IMG/VR virus record: IMGVR_UViG_3300010300_000059
Span: 1-31,286 of that record
Source of the DNA: a virus
Direction: 5' to 3' (one strand)
DNA: 31,286 bases
Shown piece by piece: positions 1-7,985 of this stretch (position 1 is its first letter; every line of letters starts with the position of its first letter). The position numbers and the translations under genes were made by a program. The notes under the pieces are model-generated. The model was given only the letters and a program-made list of their open reading frames with translations, was not told the origin of the DNA and did no database searches.

Positions 1-13
1 AGGATGAAGATTG

Positions 14-337
14 ATGAGTCCGAAAAAATTAGAGCCTAAATCGCGGTATGCTCAATACGACCTAGATGGAGATGGGGTCGTGAGCGATGAAGAACTTGCA
101 AGAAATCAAGAGCTTGTTGAAATTGAACTGCGTGAAGAGAAAGCAGACAGTCAACGTAGAATGGCTTGGGTTAGTCTTAGCAGTATGGTGGTTTACGCTG
201 TATTACCACTTTTGCCCTTCATACCTCAGTCTCGTTTGTCCACTCTGGCGTCTTTAAGCGACATGCTATTCCTTAGCCAAGCTAGCATTGTGGGTTTATA
301 CTTTGGTGCAACAGCTTACATGGCACGAGGAAGATGA
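14..337 (+). CDS. Small EF-hand membrane protein
   Basis: The 107-aa product has one canonical 12-residue EF-hand loop at residues 16-27 (Asp16, Asp18, Asp20, Ser24, Glu27), which predicts Ca2+ binding. A charged helix (about 28-50) and two hydrophobic segments (about 51-70 and 83-102) follow, ending in MARGR. I chose the ATG at 14 over the adjacent TTG at 11; AGGA at 1-4 is a possible ribosome-binding site. The stop codon overlaps the next start (ATGA). It is probably an inner-membrane protein with the EF-hand in the cytoplasm. Its role is unknown, and involvement in lysis or in the virion is possible but not shown. The 3' end of this gene is duplicated at 488-518. Confidence 0.7.
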   Translation: MSPKKLEPKSRYAQYDLDGDGVVSDEELARNQELVEIELREEKADSQRRMAWVSLSSMVVYAVLPLLPFIPQSRLSTLASLSDMLFLSQASIVGLYFGATAYMARGR

Positions 338-346
338 GCGATGAAA
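316..346 (+). repeat. Direct repeat, copy 1
   Basis: The last codons of the EF-hand gene plus the start of the following ORF recur at 488-518, offset by 172 bp. Positions 316-337 match 488-509 with a single mismatch (C319/T491). The similarity then continues in degraded form into the next ATGAAA. The two copies bracket the zinc-ribbon ORF, which suggests a small duplication or cassette insertion. Confidence 0.8.
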
Positions 347-465
347 GGCGAGTTACCTTGTGGTGTTCTGGTTGTAAAAAGCCGGGAGCGGTGATGGATT
401 TTGTACATCTGAAAGCAAAACTACTTTGCGGCAAATGTTTTGCCCGATATAGCGGGTGGGCGTAA
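334..465 (+). CDS. 43-aa zinc-ribbon peptide
   Basis: The peptide has two CxxC knuckles (Cys11/Cys14 and Cys32/Cys35) separated by 17 residues, the arrangement of a minimal zinc ribbon. It starts at the ATG that overlaps the previous stop (ATGA), and its own TAA overlaps the next ATG (TAATG), so translation is probably coupled. Such mini-ribbons bind nucleic acid or protein; no specific role can be assigned. It lies between two copies of a direct repeat and may be a mobile cassette of very small size. Confidence 0.6.
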   Translation: MSDERRVTLWCSGCKKPGAVMDFVHLKAKLLCGKCFARYSGWA

Positions 466-509
466 TGAGCATACTTGGATTAACAGGTTATATGGCACGA
501 GGAAGATGA
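465..509 (+). pseudogene. 14-aa chimeric remnant ORF
   Basis: This tiny frame begins MSILG and ends YMARGR. Its first 16 bases (465-480) match the first 16 bases of the holin gene at 19786 with one difference. Its 3' end is the second copy of the tail of the EF-hand gene (488-509). It therefore reads as the scar of a recombination or deletion joining a holin-like start to the end of a gene resembling the first one in this window. It is more probably a relic than a functional peptide. Confidence 0.45.
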
Positions 510-518
510 ATAATGAAA
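488..518 (+). repeat. Direct repeat, copy 2
   Basis: This is the second copy of the sequence at 316-346. 21 of the first 22 bases are identical, and the distal part retains ATGAAA. It is followed directly by a GTTTAAAC palindrome at 521-528. Confidence 0.8.
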
Positions 519-534
519 ACGTTTAAACAGTGCT

Positions 535-2385
535 ATGACTCTTAAAAGATTTAATTTTCAATCTGGCATTCACAAAGAAGGCACCGCGTATAGTAATGAG
601 GGCCGATTTTTTGATGCCGGATTTATAAGATTTAGATCTGGACGCCCAGAAAAAATGGGCGGCTGGGTGAAAAAGTATCAAGACTCTTTTGTAGGAGTTT
701 GTCGAAAAGTAAAGCAATGGGCTGCTAATAACGGATTGCGCTATATTGGCCTTGGAACTACTAAAAAAACATACATTATTTCAGGAAATAAATTTATTGA
801 TGTTACTCCAATTAGATTAACGTCGGGTGCTGGAGATCCTACATTTAGCGCATCTGATGGGTCATCAGTATTGACTGTTACCGAAACTGGTCATGGCGCG
901 GTATTGGGAGACTTTGTTACTTTTAGTAGCGCTGCATCATTAGGTGGATTAATAACAGCTGCTGTTTTGAATCAAGAGTACGAAATTGTATCAATAGTTG
1001 ACTCCAATACATTTACGATAACAGCAAAAGATACTGATGGTAATACTGTTACTGCTAATGCTAGTGATACAGGTAATGGAGGTAGCTCTACTGTTGCCGC
1101 CTATCAAATTAATATCGGCTTAGATGTTGCTGTTCCCGGTGGTGGCTGGTCTTCTGGCCCGTGGGGGGATGGCACTTGGGGTACTGCGGCAGGTGACACT
1201 ATAGCAAATACACTTCGTTTGTGGTCGCTTGACAACTTTGGTGAAGATTTAGTTTTGAATGCCCGATTAGGAGCGATATTTTTATGGGATGCAACTACGC
1301 CAAATAATAGGGCTAAGGAGCTATCAACAATTGCAGGGGCGTCAAATCCACCAGCTGAGGTTTTGCAGGTGGTTGTATCTACACAAGATCGTCATGTCCT
1401 TGCTATCGGGTGCAACCCTATTTTGGAAAGCAACTTAGATCCAATGCAAATTAGATGGTGTACTCAAGAAAACGCATTAGATTGGACGCCAAAAACAACA
1501 AATACAGCAGGAGATTTAAAGCTATCTGTTGGCTCTACTATTATTGGTGCGGTAAGGGGCAGACAAGAAATAGCTATTTGGACTGATAATGCTTTGTATA
1601 GTGTTCAGTTTGTTGGCGCTCCATTTGTATTTAAAGCTAATTTGATTACAGATGGCGTTAGTTTGATAGGGCCAAATGCTGCTGTAACAGCTAACAACGT
1701 GATATTTTTTATGGATCGTGGCAATTTTTATGCATACTCAGGCGCAGCAAAAGTATTGCCATGCACGGTTAGAGCTTATGTGTTTGATGACTTTGCGGAA
1801 GCGCAAGCGGAGCAAGTTACCGCATTTGCTAATACAGCATTTAATGAAGTTGGATGGTTTTATCCTTCCGCCTCATCAACTGTTTGTGATCGTATGGTTG
1901 TGTATAACTATGAAGAAAATGCGTGGTCAATATCAAACCTAGCTAGAGATGCTTGGGATGATGCAGCCGCTTCAGCTGACACACCTATTGCAGTAAAAAC
2001 TAATAGCGATGTGGGATATGTATTTAGTCATGAAACTGGCTTTGATGATGATGGTCAGGCATTAACTGCGTTTATTGAGACAGCGGATTTTGATATTGCA
2101 GATGGTGATCATTTTGCGTTTGTGCGGCGATTATTGCCTGATTGTTTGTTTGTAGGTGAATCAGATTCGCCCGTTTTGGATTACAGTATTAAGGTAAGAG
2201 ATAATGCTGGAGGCACAATTTCTACGGCCTCGACAACATCAGTGACACCAACTTCTGAGTTTGCAATGTCAAATGTTAGAGCAAGAGCAAGGCAAGTTAG
2301 AGTGCGGGTAGAAAGCTCGGATATTCAGAATGGATGGCGCTTAGGTGATGTTCGTTTAGATGTTAGGCAGGATGGAAGACGATGA
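535..2385 (+). CDS. Probable tail hub/nozzle protein (gp10/gp12-like)
   Basis: This 616-aa protein is probably part of the portal-proximal tail. The N-terminus (residues about 5-45) carries the pattern of a Lys/Gly introduction followed by RFRSGRPEKMGGW, as in marine podovirus proteins annotated as packaged-DNA stabilisation (P22 gp10-like) or tail tubular protein B (T7 gp12-like). A Gly/Trp-rich stretch at about 202-216 and a beta-rich body follow, consistent with a propeller-like nozzle. A short insertion rich in Thr, Ser and Val at about 100-190 looks like an Ig-like or decoration domain. The start at 535 lacks a clear Shine-Dalgarno; a GTTTAAAC palindrome lies 6 bp upstream. The stop overlaps the next ATG. 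The exact family is uncertain without a profile search. Confidence 0.5.
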   Translation: MTLKRFNFQSGIHKEGTAYSNEGRFFDAGFIRFRSGRPEKMGGWVKKYQDSFVGVCRKVKQWAANNGLRYIGLGTTKKTYIISGNKFIDVTPIRLTSGAGDPTFSASDGSSVLTVTETGHGAVLGDFVTFSSAASLGGLITAAVLNQEYEIVSIVDSNTFTITAKDTDGNTVTANASDTGNGGSSTVAAYQINIGLDVAVPGGGWSSGPWGDGTWGTAAGDTIANTLRLWSLDNFGEDLVLNARLGAIFLWDATTPNNRAKELSTIAGASNPPAEVLQVVVSTQDRHVLAIGCNPILESNLDPMQIRWCTQENALDWTPKTTNTAGDLKLSVGSTIIGAVRGRQEIAIWTDNALYSVQFVGAPFVFKANLITDGVSLIGPNAAVTANNVIFFMDRGNFYAYSGAAKVLPCTVRAYVFDDFAEAQAEQVTAFANTAFNEVGWFYPSASSTVCDRMVVYNYEENAWSISNLARDAWDDAAASADTPIAVKTNSDVGYVFSHETGFDDDGQALTAFIETADFDIADGDHFAFVRRLLPDCLFVGESDSPVLDYSIKVRDNAGGTISTASTTSVTPTSEFAMSNVRARARQVRVRVESSDIQNGWRLGDVRLDVRQDGRR

Positions 2386-2561
2386 GTACAAGAACTGCAA
2401 GCGGTGCAGAGTTCCGAATACCTTTAGAGCTACCCCCAGCAGAATACTCAGAGGAATATCAAATACGCCTGATTAATCAACTCCGCATTATTTTGGAGTT
2501 AATACCGTCTAAAAACGATGTAGAAGATGATGCGCAAGCCGTATCTTGGTTTATGTCATAA
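2382..2561 (+). CDS. 59-aa hypothetical protein
   Basis: This short acidic protein is coupled at both ends: its ATG overlaps the stop of the tail protein (ATGA) and its TAA overlaps the next ATG (TAATG). It contains a Pro-rich N-terminal segment, an amphipathic helix around residues 27-42 and an acidic C-terminus. I recognise no family. Its position suggests a small structural or assembly protein. Confidence 0.6.
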   Translation: MSTRTASGAEFRIPLELPPAEYSEEYQIRLINQLRIILELIPSKNDVEDDAQAVSWFMS

Positions 2562-2893
2562 TGCCTCAGACGTATCAAAATGTTGTTAAGACGCTTACAG
2601 GCACAAGCATTACAGATATTTATGAGTGTCCTCAAGGCGCTACATCTATTCTTAAAACAGTAAGTGTGTTGAATACTAATGGATCAAATTCCGCAACGCT
2701 TATTGTTCATGTGTTTGATGATAGTGCTGATGCAACATTTGAGTTTGAGACAGGGTCAATAGCGGCATCCACAAGGCATCCGTACTTAGAAAATGGCGAA
2801 GTTATTGTATTGGAGTCTAAAGATAAACTACGCATGACCGCAGGAACAGCGGATTACTTTGATGTATTTGTGTCTCTGCTTGAGATAACATAG
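2561..2893 (+). CDS. 110-aa beta-rich structural protein
   Basis: The sequence alternates hydrophobic and Thr/Ser residues (for example ITDIYECP near the N-terminus, then ATLIVHVFDD and VIVLESKDKL). This indicates a beta-sandwich, as in small proteins found near tail genes of marine phages. I chose the ATG at 2561 because it overlaps the preceding stop (TAATG); a TTG at 2546 would only add five residues. It is probably a virion or tail decoration component, inferred from context. A GTTTAAAC palindrome follows 1 bp after the stop codon. Confidence 0.6.
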   Translation: MPQTYQNVVKTLTGTSITDIYECPQGATSILKTVSVLNTNGSNSATLIVHVFDDSADATFEFETGSIAASTRHPYLENGEVIVLESKDKLRMTAGTADYFDVFVSLLEIT

Positions 2894-2894
2894 C

Positions 2895-2902
2895 GTTTAA
2901 AC
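2895..2902. promoter_or_regulatory. GTTTAAAC palindrome between genes
   Basis: One of the 25 GTTTAAAC sites. It occupies most of the short gap between two structural genes and lies just upstream of the AGAGG ribosome-binding site (2907-2911) of the next gene. Confidence 0.7.
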
Positions 2903-2916
2903 ATACAGAGGTTGGT

Positions 2917-5091
2917 ATGAACAGCAATTTCAGACAACAGCCACCGTTTCCATTAAAGAAGCAAGCAGAAGCTATTGCTAGCAAAGGGCGGTTTGGCGAC
3001 TCAACATTAGTTCATATGAACCCCATGGAGGTTGATGTATTACGATCAATGACTCCAAATAATCAACTGACTATTAATCCTGATACCGGACAGCCAGAAG
3101 CATTCCTTCCGCTGTTATTAGCCTTGGGCGGCGGGTTGCTTGGAGCAGCCGCTCCTATCGGCGCTCTGGGTGCGCTTGGCGGTTCTGTTGGCCTTGCTGC
3201 ATTAGGATCTGGGATTGGTACAACTATTGAAACTGGTAGCTTAGAAGAAGGCATTAAAGCTGGTTTGATAAGTGGGGTTTTAGGTGGCGTTGGTGGAAGG
3301 CTGTTTGAAGGGTTTGGCGCAGCTAAAGATGTTGCTACTGGTGTAGGTCAGGCAACAGGACAAGCGGCAGGTGAAGTTGGTAAGCAGACTGCTGCTGAGA
3401 TTGCTAAAACTGTTGGTGCTGAAAACTTGATTACAAGCACAATACCTTCTGCAATTCCTACAACAGCAGCGCAGTCAACAACCCAGATGTTGGCACAAGA
3501 AGCTGCTAAATCAGCCGCATTGCAACCAGCAGTAACAGCGGGGGCACAGGAGGCAGTTAAGCAGGGTATAGGGCAAAGACTTGCTTCTGGGTTAGCTGAA
3601 GCAACGGCTGGAGATCTTTTAGGTACAGCAGCAGCCGGTATTACTGGTGAGGCTATGACGGATCAGTTTAACCTAATGAACATGCCGCCACCTAAACAAG
3701 AAGAAAAAGAACCGTTTTATGTTCCAGTAACACCCGATGATCGCGGCGTTAGGTTTAGACGATCTAATACTAATCCGGCAGGAACTAGCGAGTTTGATTA
3801 TTTTTCTAATCCCTTTACATATTCAACAGGTATGAAAGAGGGTGGAGTTGTAGGCGACAATGTCCGTGGATTGTATAGGGGTGGACAAGCTGGCGGGCCT
3901 TCAGAAGCTGATTATGCGCTTGGCCCAAACTTTGATCCATATAATCCGGGCGGCAAATACAGACCAACATCAATGGCTGTCCCAAGCTATTTTTATAACC
4001 CATTTACGTCAAGCACCGGAACAGGGGATCAACTAGGACTCACTGACCCATCAGGCAATAGACAATATACTTTGCGGGATGTTGTAAATACGCAACAAAT
4101 TTATACGCCTAGAGCAGATAGCCCAGCAATTACACTAGGGTCGCGTGGTTTTGCAGATGCGCCTGTAATTGATTACAACCAGAGACTATTAGGCGACCCT
4201 ACTAGGACATATACAACTCAAGAGCGAATTGAGAATCCTGATTACAACCCTAATGCTGCTGGCAGCACTGGTGGTACAACTACTGGTGGTAGTTCTACAG
4301 GCGGTACAGGTGGTGGTACTACAGGTGGCGCTACAGGTGGGACAACTACTGGTAGTGGCACACAAGTAAAAACAGGCACAACGCAGATAGTTACAGGTGG
4401 ATCTCCATACAACGAAACTTTTGGAATGGGCGAAGGAGTAGTTAGCGATCTTACTACTGGTCAGCCAGATCCGTATGGTATGGGCGATTTTGTTCCTGTT
4501 GGCTCGATAATGGAAGGTGTTCCGGGTGCGTATGATCCAGAAAGTGGATATATGTTACCTACTGGCCCTGATGGCTTGCCTCCGATGCAGGTTGGCACAT
4601 TCGGCCCCGGAGATGGTTTGGCTCCTTTAACAGAGGATGAGTATAAAGCTCAGCAAGACCAAGATTTTGTAGATGCATTTGATCCCTTTCAAGGTGGTGT
4701 TGCCGCAGGTAGTGTACCGGCAGGAGGCTTTGATCCTGTGCCAACAACTATTATGCCACAGGATGATATAGGTGGTTTTAACCCTGTCATGCCTGTTATG
4801 GATGTTGCTCCTATAGACTTTACAGATCAAATGATGGGTCAGCCATTGATTGACTTTACACCCGTAGCTCCTGTAAATCCTGTTATGGACTTCGCACCCG
4901 TAGCTCCTGTTATGGACTTTGCTCCACCGCCAATGGATCTTGCTCCGCCACCAGTTGCTTTTACGCCACCACCAATGGATTTTGGCTTGCCTCCGGTAAG
5001 CTTTACTCCCCCAGCAGCGGCTCCTGTAACATCATTATCTACTCCTCCGGTAATTCCTACTTTTGATTTTCTAGGTGGGATAGGCAGATGA
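2917..5091 (+). CDS. Large low-complexity virion protein
   Basis: The 724-aa product begins with a short charged region (HMNPMEVDVLRSM around residues 34-46) typical of marine phage structural proteins. It has a long Gly/Ala/Leu-rich hydrophobic stretch at about 65-104, possibly a membrane-interacting glycine zipper, and an Ala/Gln/Thr-rich region to about 230. A Gly/Thr-rich run follows at about 449-487, then a C-terminus of Pro-Met-Asp-Phe repeats at about 648-720. A good Shine-Dalgarno (AGAGG, 2907-2911) lies 5 bp upstream. The composition suggests an elongated or ejected virion protein; function is unproven. The repeat-rich C-terminus may vary in length between relatives. Confidence 0.6.
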   Translation: MNSNFRQQPPFPLKKQAEAIASKGRFGDSTLVHMNPMEVDVLRSMTPNNQLTINPDTGQPEAFLPLLLALGGGLLGAAAPIGALGALGGSVGLAALGSGIGTTIETGSLEEGIKAGLISGVLGGVGGRLFEGFGAAKDVATGVGQATGQAAGEVGKQTAAEIAKTVGAENLITSTIPSAIPTTAAQSTTQMLAQEAAKSAALQPAVTAGAQEAVKQGIGQRLASGLAEATAGDLLGTAAAGITGEAMTDQFNLMNMPPPKQEEKEPFYVPVTPDDRGVRFRRSNTNPAGTSEFDYFSNPFTYSTGMKEGGVVGDNVRGLYRGGQAGGPSEADYALGPNFDPYNPGGKYRPTSMAVPSYFYNPFTSSTGTGDQLGLTDPSGNRQYTLRDVVNTQQIYTPRADSPAITLGSRGFADAPVIDYNQRLLGDPTRTYTTQERIENPDYNPNAAGSTGGTTTGGSSTGGTGGGTTGGATGGTTTGSGTQVKTGTTQIVTGGSPYNETFGMGEGVVSDLTTGQPDPYGMGDFVPVGSIMEGVPGAYDPESGYMLPTGPDGLPPMQVGTFGPGDGLAPLTEDEYKAQQDQDFVDAFDPFQGGVAAGSVPAGGFDPVPTTIMPQDDIGGFNPVMPVMDVAPIDFTDQMMGQPLIDFTPVAPVNPVMDFAPVAPVMDFAPPPMDLAPPPVAFTPPPMDFGLPPVSFTPPAAAPVTSLSTPPVIPTFDFLGGIGR

Positions 5092-5118
5092 AGCGTGGCG
5101 CGTTAACAGGATTACATT

Positions 5119-5499
5119 ATGAACTCTAAAGATTTAGACCCAATGAAGCAGCCATTTGGCGGAATGTTACCTAAGTATCAAAATGGTGGTGAGTTAAATA
5201 TAGATAGCTCTGTATTTGAAGGCTTGGTGGTAGGAAGCGGCGGCGGAATGGATGATGTTGTTCCCGCAGTTGTTGATGGTATTGAGCCGGTATTGTTGTC
5301 ACGAGATGAATATGTAATCCCAGCAGATGTCGTCGCTCATGTAGGTGATGGCAGCACCACAAGAGGTGGCGAGCTTTTTGATGAAATGATTGCAAATATC
5401 AGAAAAGAAAAGACAGATACAGTAGAGCAACCAGAAGAGCTAGAAGAAACGCCAGATGATATTATGGCAATGCTAAGGAAGCCCGTTAAGGTTGTTTAA
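5119..5499 (+). CDS. 126-aa conserved phage structural-block protein
   Basis: A Gly-rich, acidic segment (GSGGGMDDVVPAVVDG) is followed by PVLLSRDEYVIPADVVAHVGDG, a pattern I associate with conserved small proteins next to tail or ejection genes in marine podoviruses. The function is unknown. The start has an AGGA ribosome-binding site 7 bp upstream. The gene ends in Val-Val-stop, the TAA being the centre of a GTTTAAAC palindrome (5494-5501). The next start codon follows at 5502. Confidence 0.6.
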   Translation: MNSKDLDPMKQPFGGMLPKYQNGGELNIDSSVFEGLVVGSGGGMDDVVPAVVDGIEPVLLSRDEYVIPADVVAHVGDGSTTRGGELFDEMIANIRKEKTDTVEQPEELEETPDDIMAMLRKPVKVV

Positions 5500-5501
5500 A
5501 C
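5494..5501. promoter_or_regulatory. GTTTAAAC spanning a stop and abutting a start
   Basis: The palindrome holds the stop codon of the upstream gene (GTT TAA) and is immediately followed by the ATG of the next gene. It lies between that ATG and the nearest SD-like AAGG, so a protein bound here could influence translation coupling or transcription. Confidence 0.6.
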
Positions 5502-5996
5502 ATGGCGTTCGATATTGAACTTATAAAGAAGGACGATATTTTAAAAGTTTGGGGTGAGGTTGCTCATTACGCAGAAAACTTAGAGCGACGTAGTCATGGG
5601 CGTTATGTGACTGCGGATATACTTCATCAACTACTAGAGCTTCCATATTTTGTGTGGATAGTAAGAGAGAATGGAAACGCGCTTGGGTTTTTTATTTGCG
5701 GTGTAAATACATACCCAAGAAAAACATATTTAGATTTAAACACTCTTAGTGGCAACCGCCTGAAAGAGTGGGCGTCGGAAGCATATGATGTGGTTGAGAA
5801 GTTTGCGCAAACTCTTGGCCTTGATGGACTAGAAACATCAACGGCTCCCGGCATGGAAAAGGCGTTTAAACGACATGGCTTTTCTAAAGAGTATGTTGTT
5901 ATGGTTAAGCCAATAGAAAAATTGACAGAGCAAGCAGAAGAAGGTGACTTGCAAGATGTTGACGAACCACTGATGGAGGTGGCGTATGGGCGGTAG
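5502..5996 (+). CDS. GNAT-fold acetyltransferase-like protein
   Basis: The 164-aa protein has the strand-helix order of a GNAT domain. It has an N-terminal helix (about 10-30), a central beta hairpin (PYFVWIVRENGNALGFFICGV, about 50-70), a helix region (about 85-110) and the typical end motif of a late strand with KRHGFSKEYVVMVK (about 126-140). I cannot see a clear acetyl-CoA binding Q/RxxGxG/A motif, so activity is uncertain. GNAT-like proteins commonly sit in this position among marine phage structural genes. The start directly abuts GTTTAAAC, and the gene carries a second such site internally (5864-5871, encoding Phe-Lys). The 3' end overlaps the next gene by 11 bp. Confidence 0.5.
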   Translation: MAFDIELIKKDDILKVWGEVAHYAENLERRSHGRYVTADILHQLLELPYFVWIVRENGNALGFFICGVNTYPRKTYLDLNTLSGNRLKEWASEAYDVVEKFAQTLGLDGLETSTAPGMEKAFKRHGFSKEYVVMVKPIEKLTEQAEEGDLQDVDEPLMEVAYGR

Positions 5997-7974
5997 TAGT
6001 GGTGGCGGCGGAGGTACTGTCGATCAAAATGTATCGACTACAGTAACTAACACAAATATACCTGAAGAGTTTTACCCCTATCTGCAAAAAGTATTGCAGA
6101 CGGGCGATGCCCTTATGCAGCAAGAGTACATCCCGTATGAGGGGCAACGTACTGCTGCGTATACTCCAGAGCAACAGGCTGCGTTTCAAGGGATAACAAG
6201 TTTAGCTAGTAGAAGCTTGCCGGGAATGACGGCTGCTAGAAGCTATTATGCTGGCCAGATAGGAACAGATCCCACAACAGGTCAACCTATAGGCCCAGAC
6301 TATAAAGAAGCATCAGGCGGCTATACCGCGCCTACAACAGGCGCTACCGGATATACAGCCCCTACAACTGATGCTGCTGGATATACCGCAGGAACTATTG
6401 CTAGCACTTACAGCCCAACAGCATCAACATTTGGCGGGGGTTATGCGCCAGCAAGATCAGATTTTGGATCTGGATATACTGGGTCAACAATTGCGTCGGG
6501 ATATAATCCAAACGCTCAAGCATTTGCGTCAGGGTATGATCCCGCAAGCCAAACATTTGGCTCTGGATATAGTGGTAGGGAGGTAACGTCCTCATACACA
6601 GATCCTGCCGGAATAACATCAGGCTTTCAGGGCGCAAACATTACCTCAAGTTATGATCCTCGTGAGTTTCAGGCGCAGCAGGTAATGGATCGAGTTGATC
6701 AATACAAAAATCCATATCTTGAAGAGGTGCTGGATCGCTCCGCAGCAAGAGCGCAAGAGCAGTTTGATACTCAACAGGCTCAACGCGATTTGGCTGGAAC
6801 ACAGGCCGGTGGTGCTGGAGCATTTGGCAGTAGAGGTCAGTTAGCTAGGCTTACAGCCGCAGATCAAGCTAATAGGGCTATTGCTGATCTTGAGGCAAAA
6901 CAAAGAGCCGCAGCATTTGATAAGGCTGTTGGTCTTGCTACTGCTGATGTTGATAGAGATTTGCGTGTACAGCAACTTAGTGATGCATCAAATTTACAAG
7001 CCGCAAGACTTGGTCTTACCGCGCAAGAAGCTACAGCACGATTTGGTCAGGCTGCTGGTGCGCAAGATCTACAAGCACAGATTGCATCAGATGCTGCGCG
7101 TCGTGCTGCTGGTCAACAAAGTCTATCCGCAGCCCAACTAAGTGACGCTTCACAAAGAGCGGCTGGCGCACAAACATTACAAGCACAGCAACTACAAGAT
7201 GCAGCGGCTAGAGCCGGAGGCGCTCAGACATTACAAGCGCAACAGTTAGCGGATGCGGCAGCTAGGGCTGCTGGAGCGCAAGGTTTGCAAGCGCAAATCG
7301 CATCAGACGCGGCGGCACGAGCCGGTGGTGCGCAAACGCTTCAGGCGCAACAGTTAGCAGATGCAGCCCTAAGAGCAGGAGGCGCTCAGACGCTTCAAGC
7401 TCAACAGATGGGCGATGCTGCATTGCGAGCAGCGGGAGCGCAAAGCTTGCAAGCACAGATTGCACAAGATCAAGCAAATAGGGCAGCAGGAGCGCAGGGG
7501 CTTGATGCATTCAGGTTGTCTGAAGCGGCCAAGCAAGCAGCCGGAGCGCAAGGATTAGACGCATTCAGACTTACACAGCAAGCGGCACAGGTCGCGGGTG
7601 ATCAGTCATTGCGAGCATCACTGGCAAATCAGAGGGCATACGCCGAGGCATTACGCAGACAAGACGCTGCCGCAGCAGCAGGACTTGGCGTAGACAAGGC
7701 AGAGCAAGCGTTGGATCTACAGCGAATAGGCGCATTGAACGCACTTGGCGCACAGCAGAGAGCAGATCAACAGGCAATACTTGATCAGCAGTATGCAGAC
7801 TTTGCAGCGCAACGTGATTATCCTCAGCAACAGCTAGCATTCTTCTCTAACTTGTTGAGAGGCATGAATCCTGCTGCATACGCTGGACAGACACAAACAA
7901 CGTCCGGCCCTGCTCCGAATCAAAACGCGCAACTACTTAACTTCTTAATGGGCGCTGCTAACTTAGCTGCGTAA
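5986..7974 (+). CDS. Repeat-rich internal virion (ejection) protein candidate
   Basis: This 662-aa protein starts with a Gly-rich tag, then a segment that resembles phage tail or ejection proteins (EEFYPYLQKVLQTGDALM). Gly-Tyr/Ser-rich repeats lie at about 109-222. A long Ala/Gln/Arg-rich helical region follows, with about eleven tandem 18-residue repeats at 356-553. The start uses a strong GGAGG ribosome-binding site and overlaps the previous gene by 11 bp. Its position before two larger, similar proteins recalls the T7 gp14-gp15-gp16 ejection set; this is an inference from order and composition, not homology. A GTTTAAAC site follows 3 bp after the stop. Confidence 0.5.
   Translation: MGGSSGGGGGTVDQNVSTTVTNTNIPEEFYPYLQKVLQTGDALMQQEYIPYEGQRTAAYTPEQQAAFQGITSLASRSLPGMTAARSYYAGQIGTDPTTGQPIGPDYKEASGGYTAPTTGATGYTAPTTDAAGYTAGTIASTYSPTASTFGGGYAPARSDFGSGYTGSTIASGYNPNAQAFASGYDPASQTFGSGYSGREVTSSYTDPAGITSGFQGANITSSYDPREFQAQQVMDRVDQYKNPYLEEVLDRSAARAQEQFDTQQAQRDLAGTQAGGAGAFGSRGQLARLTAADQANRAIADLEAKQRAAAFDKAVGLATADVDRDLRVQQLSDASNLQAARLGLTAQEATARFGQAAGAQDLQAQIASDAARRAAGQQSLSAAQLSDASQRAAGAQTLQAQQLQDAAARAGGAQTLQAQQLADAAARAAGAQGLQAQIASDAAARAGGAQTLQAQQLADAALRAGGAQTLQAQQMGDAALRAAGAQSLQAQIAQDQANRAAGAQGLDAFRLSEAAKQAAGAQGLDAFRLTQQAAQVAGDQSLRASLANQRAYAEALRRQDAAAAAGLGVDKAEQALDLQRIGALNALGAQQRADQQAILDQQYADFAAQRDYPQQQLAFFSNLLRGMNPAAYAGQTQTTSGPAPNQNAQLLNFLMGAANLAA
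7051..7644 (+). repeat. Eleven tandem 54-bp (18-residue) repeats
   Basis: The repeats encode units such as AGGAQTLQAQQLADAAAR in frame with no interruption. Each unit is 18 residues, which equals five turns of an ideal alpha helix, so the Leu/Ile and Ala faces stay aligned over about 198 residues. Units near the middle are nearly identical and those at the ends are degenerate (for example the last unit begins VAGDQSLR), consistent with growth by unequal recombination. Confidence 0.85.
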
Positions 7975-7977
7975 GGC

Positions 7978-7985
7978 GTTTAAAC
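7978..7985. promoter_or_regulatory. GTTTAAAC between SD-like AAGG and start codon
   Basis: The palindrome lies directly before the ATG at 7986, with AAGG just upstream of it, the same arrangement as at 5494. The start codon follows the final C without a spacer. Confidence 0.6.

Noticed and set aside
4261-4370. Short Gly/Thr repeats that could look like a CRISPR or intergenic array
   Set aside because: They lie in frame in the 724-aa virion protein as low-complexity Gly/Thr/Ser sequence and lack spacers or constant repeats.
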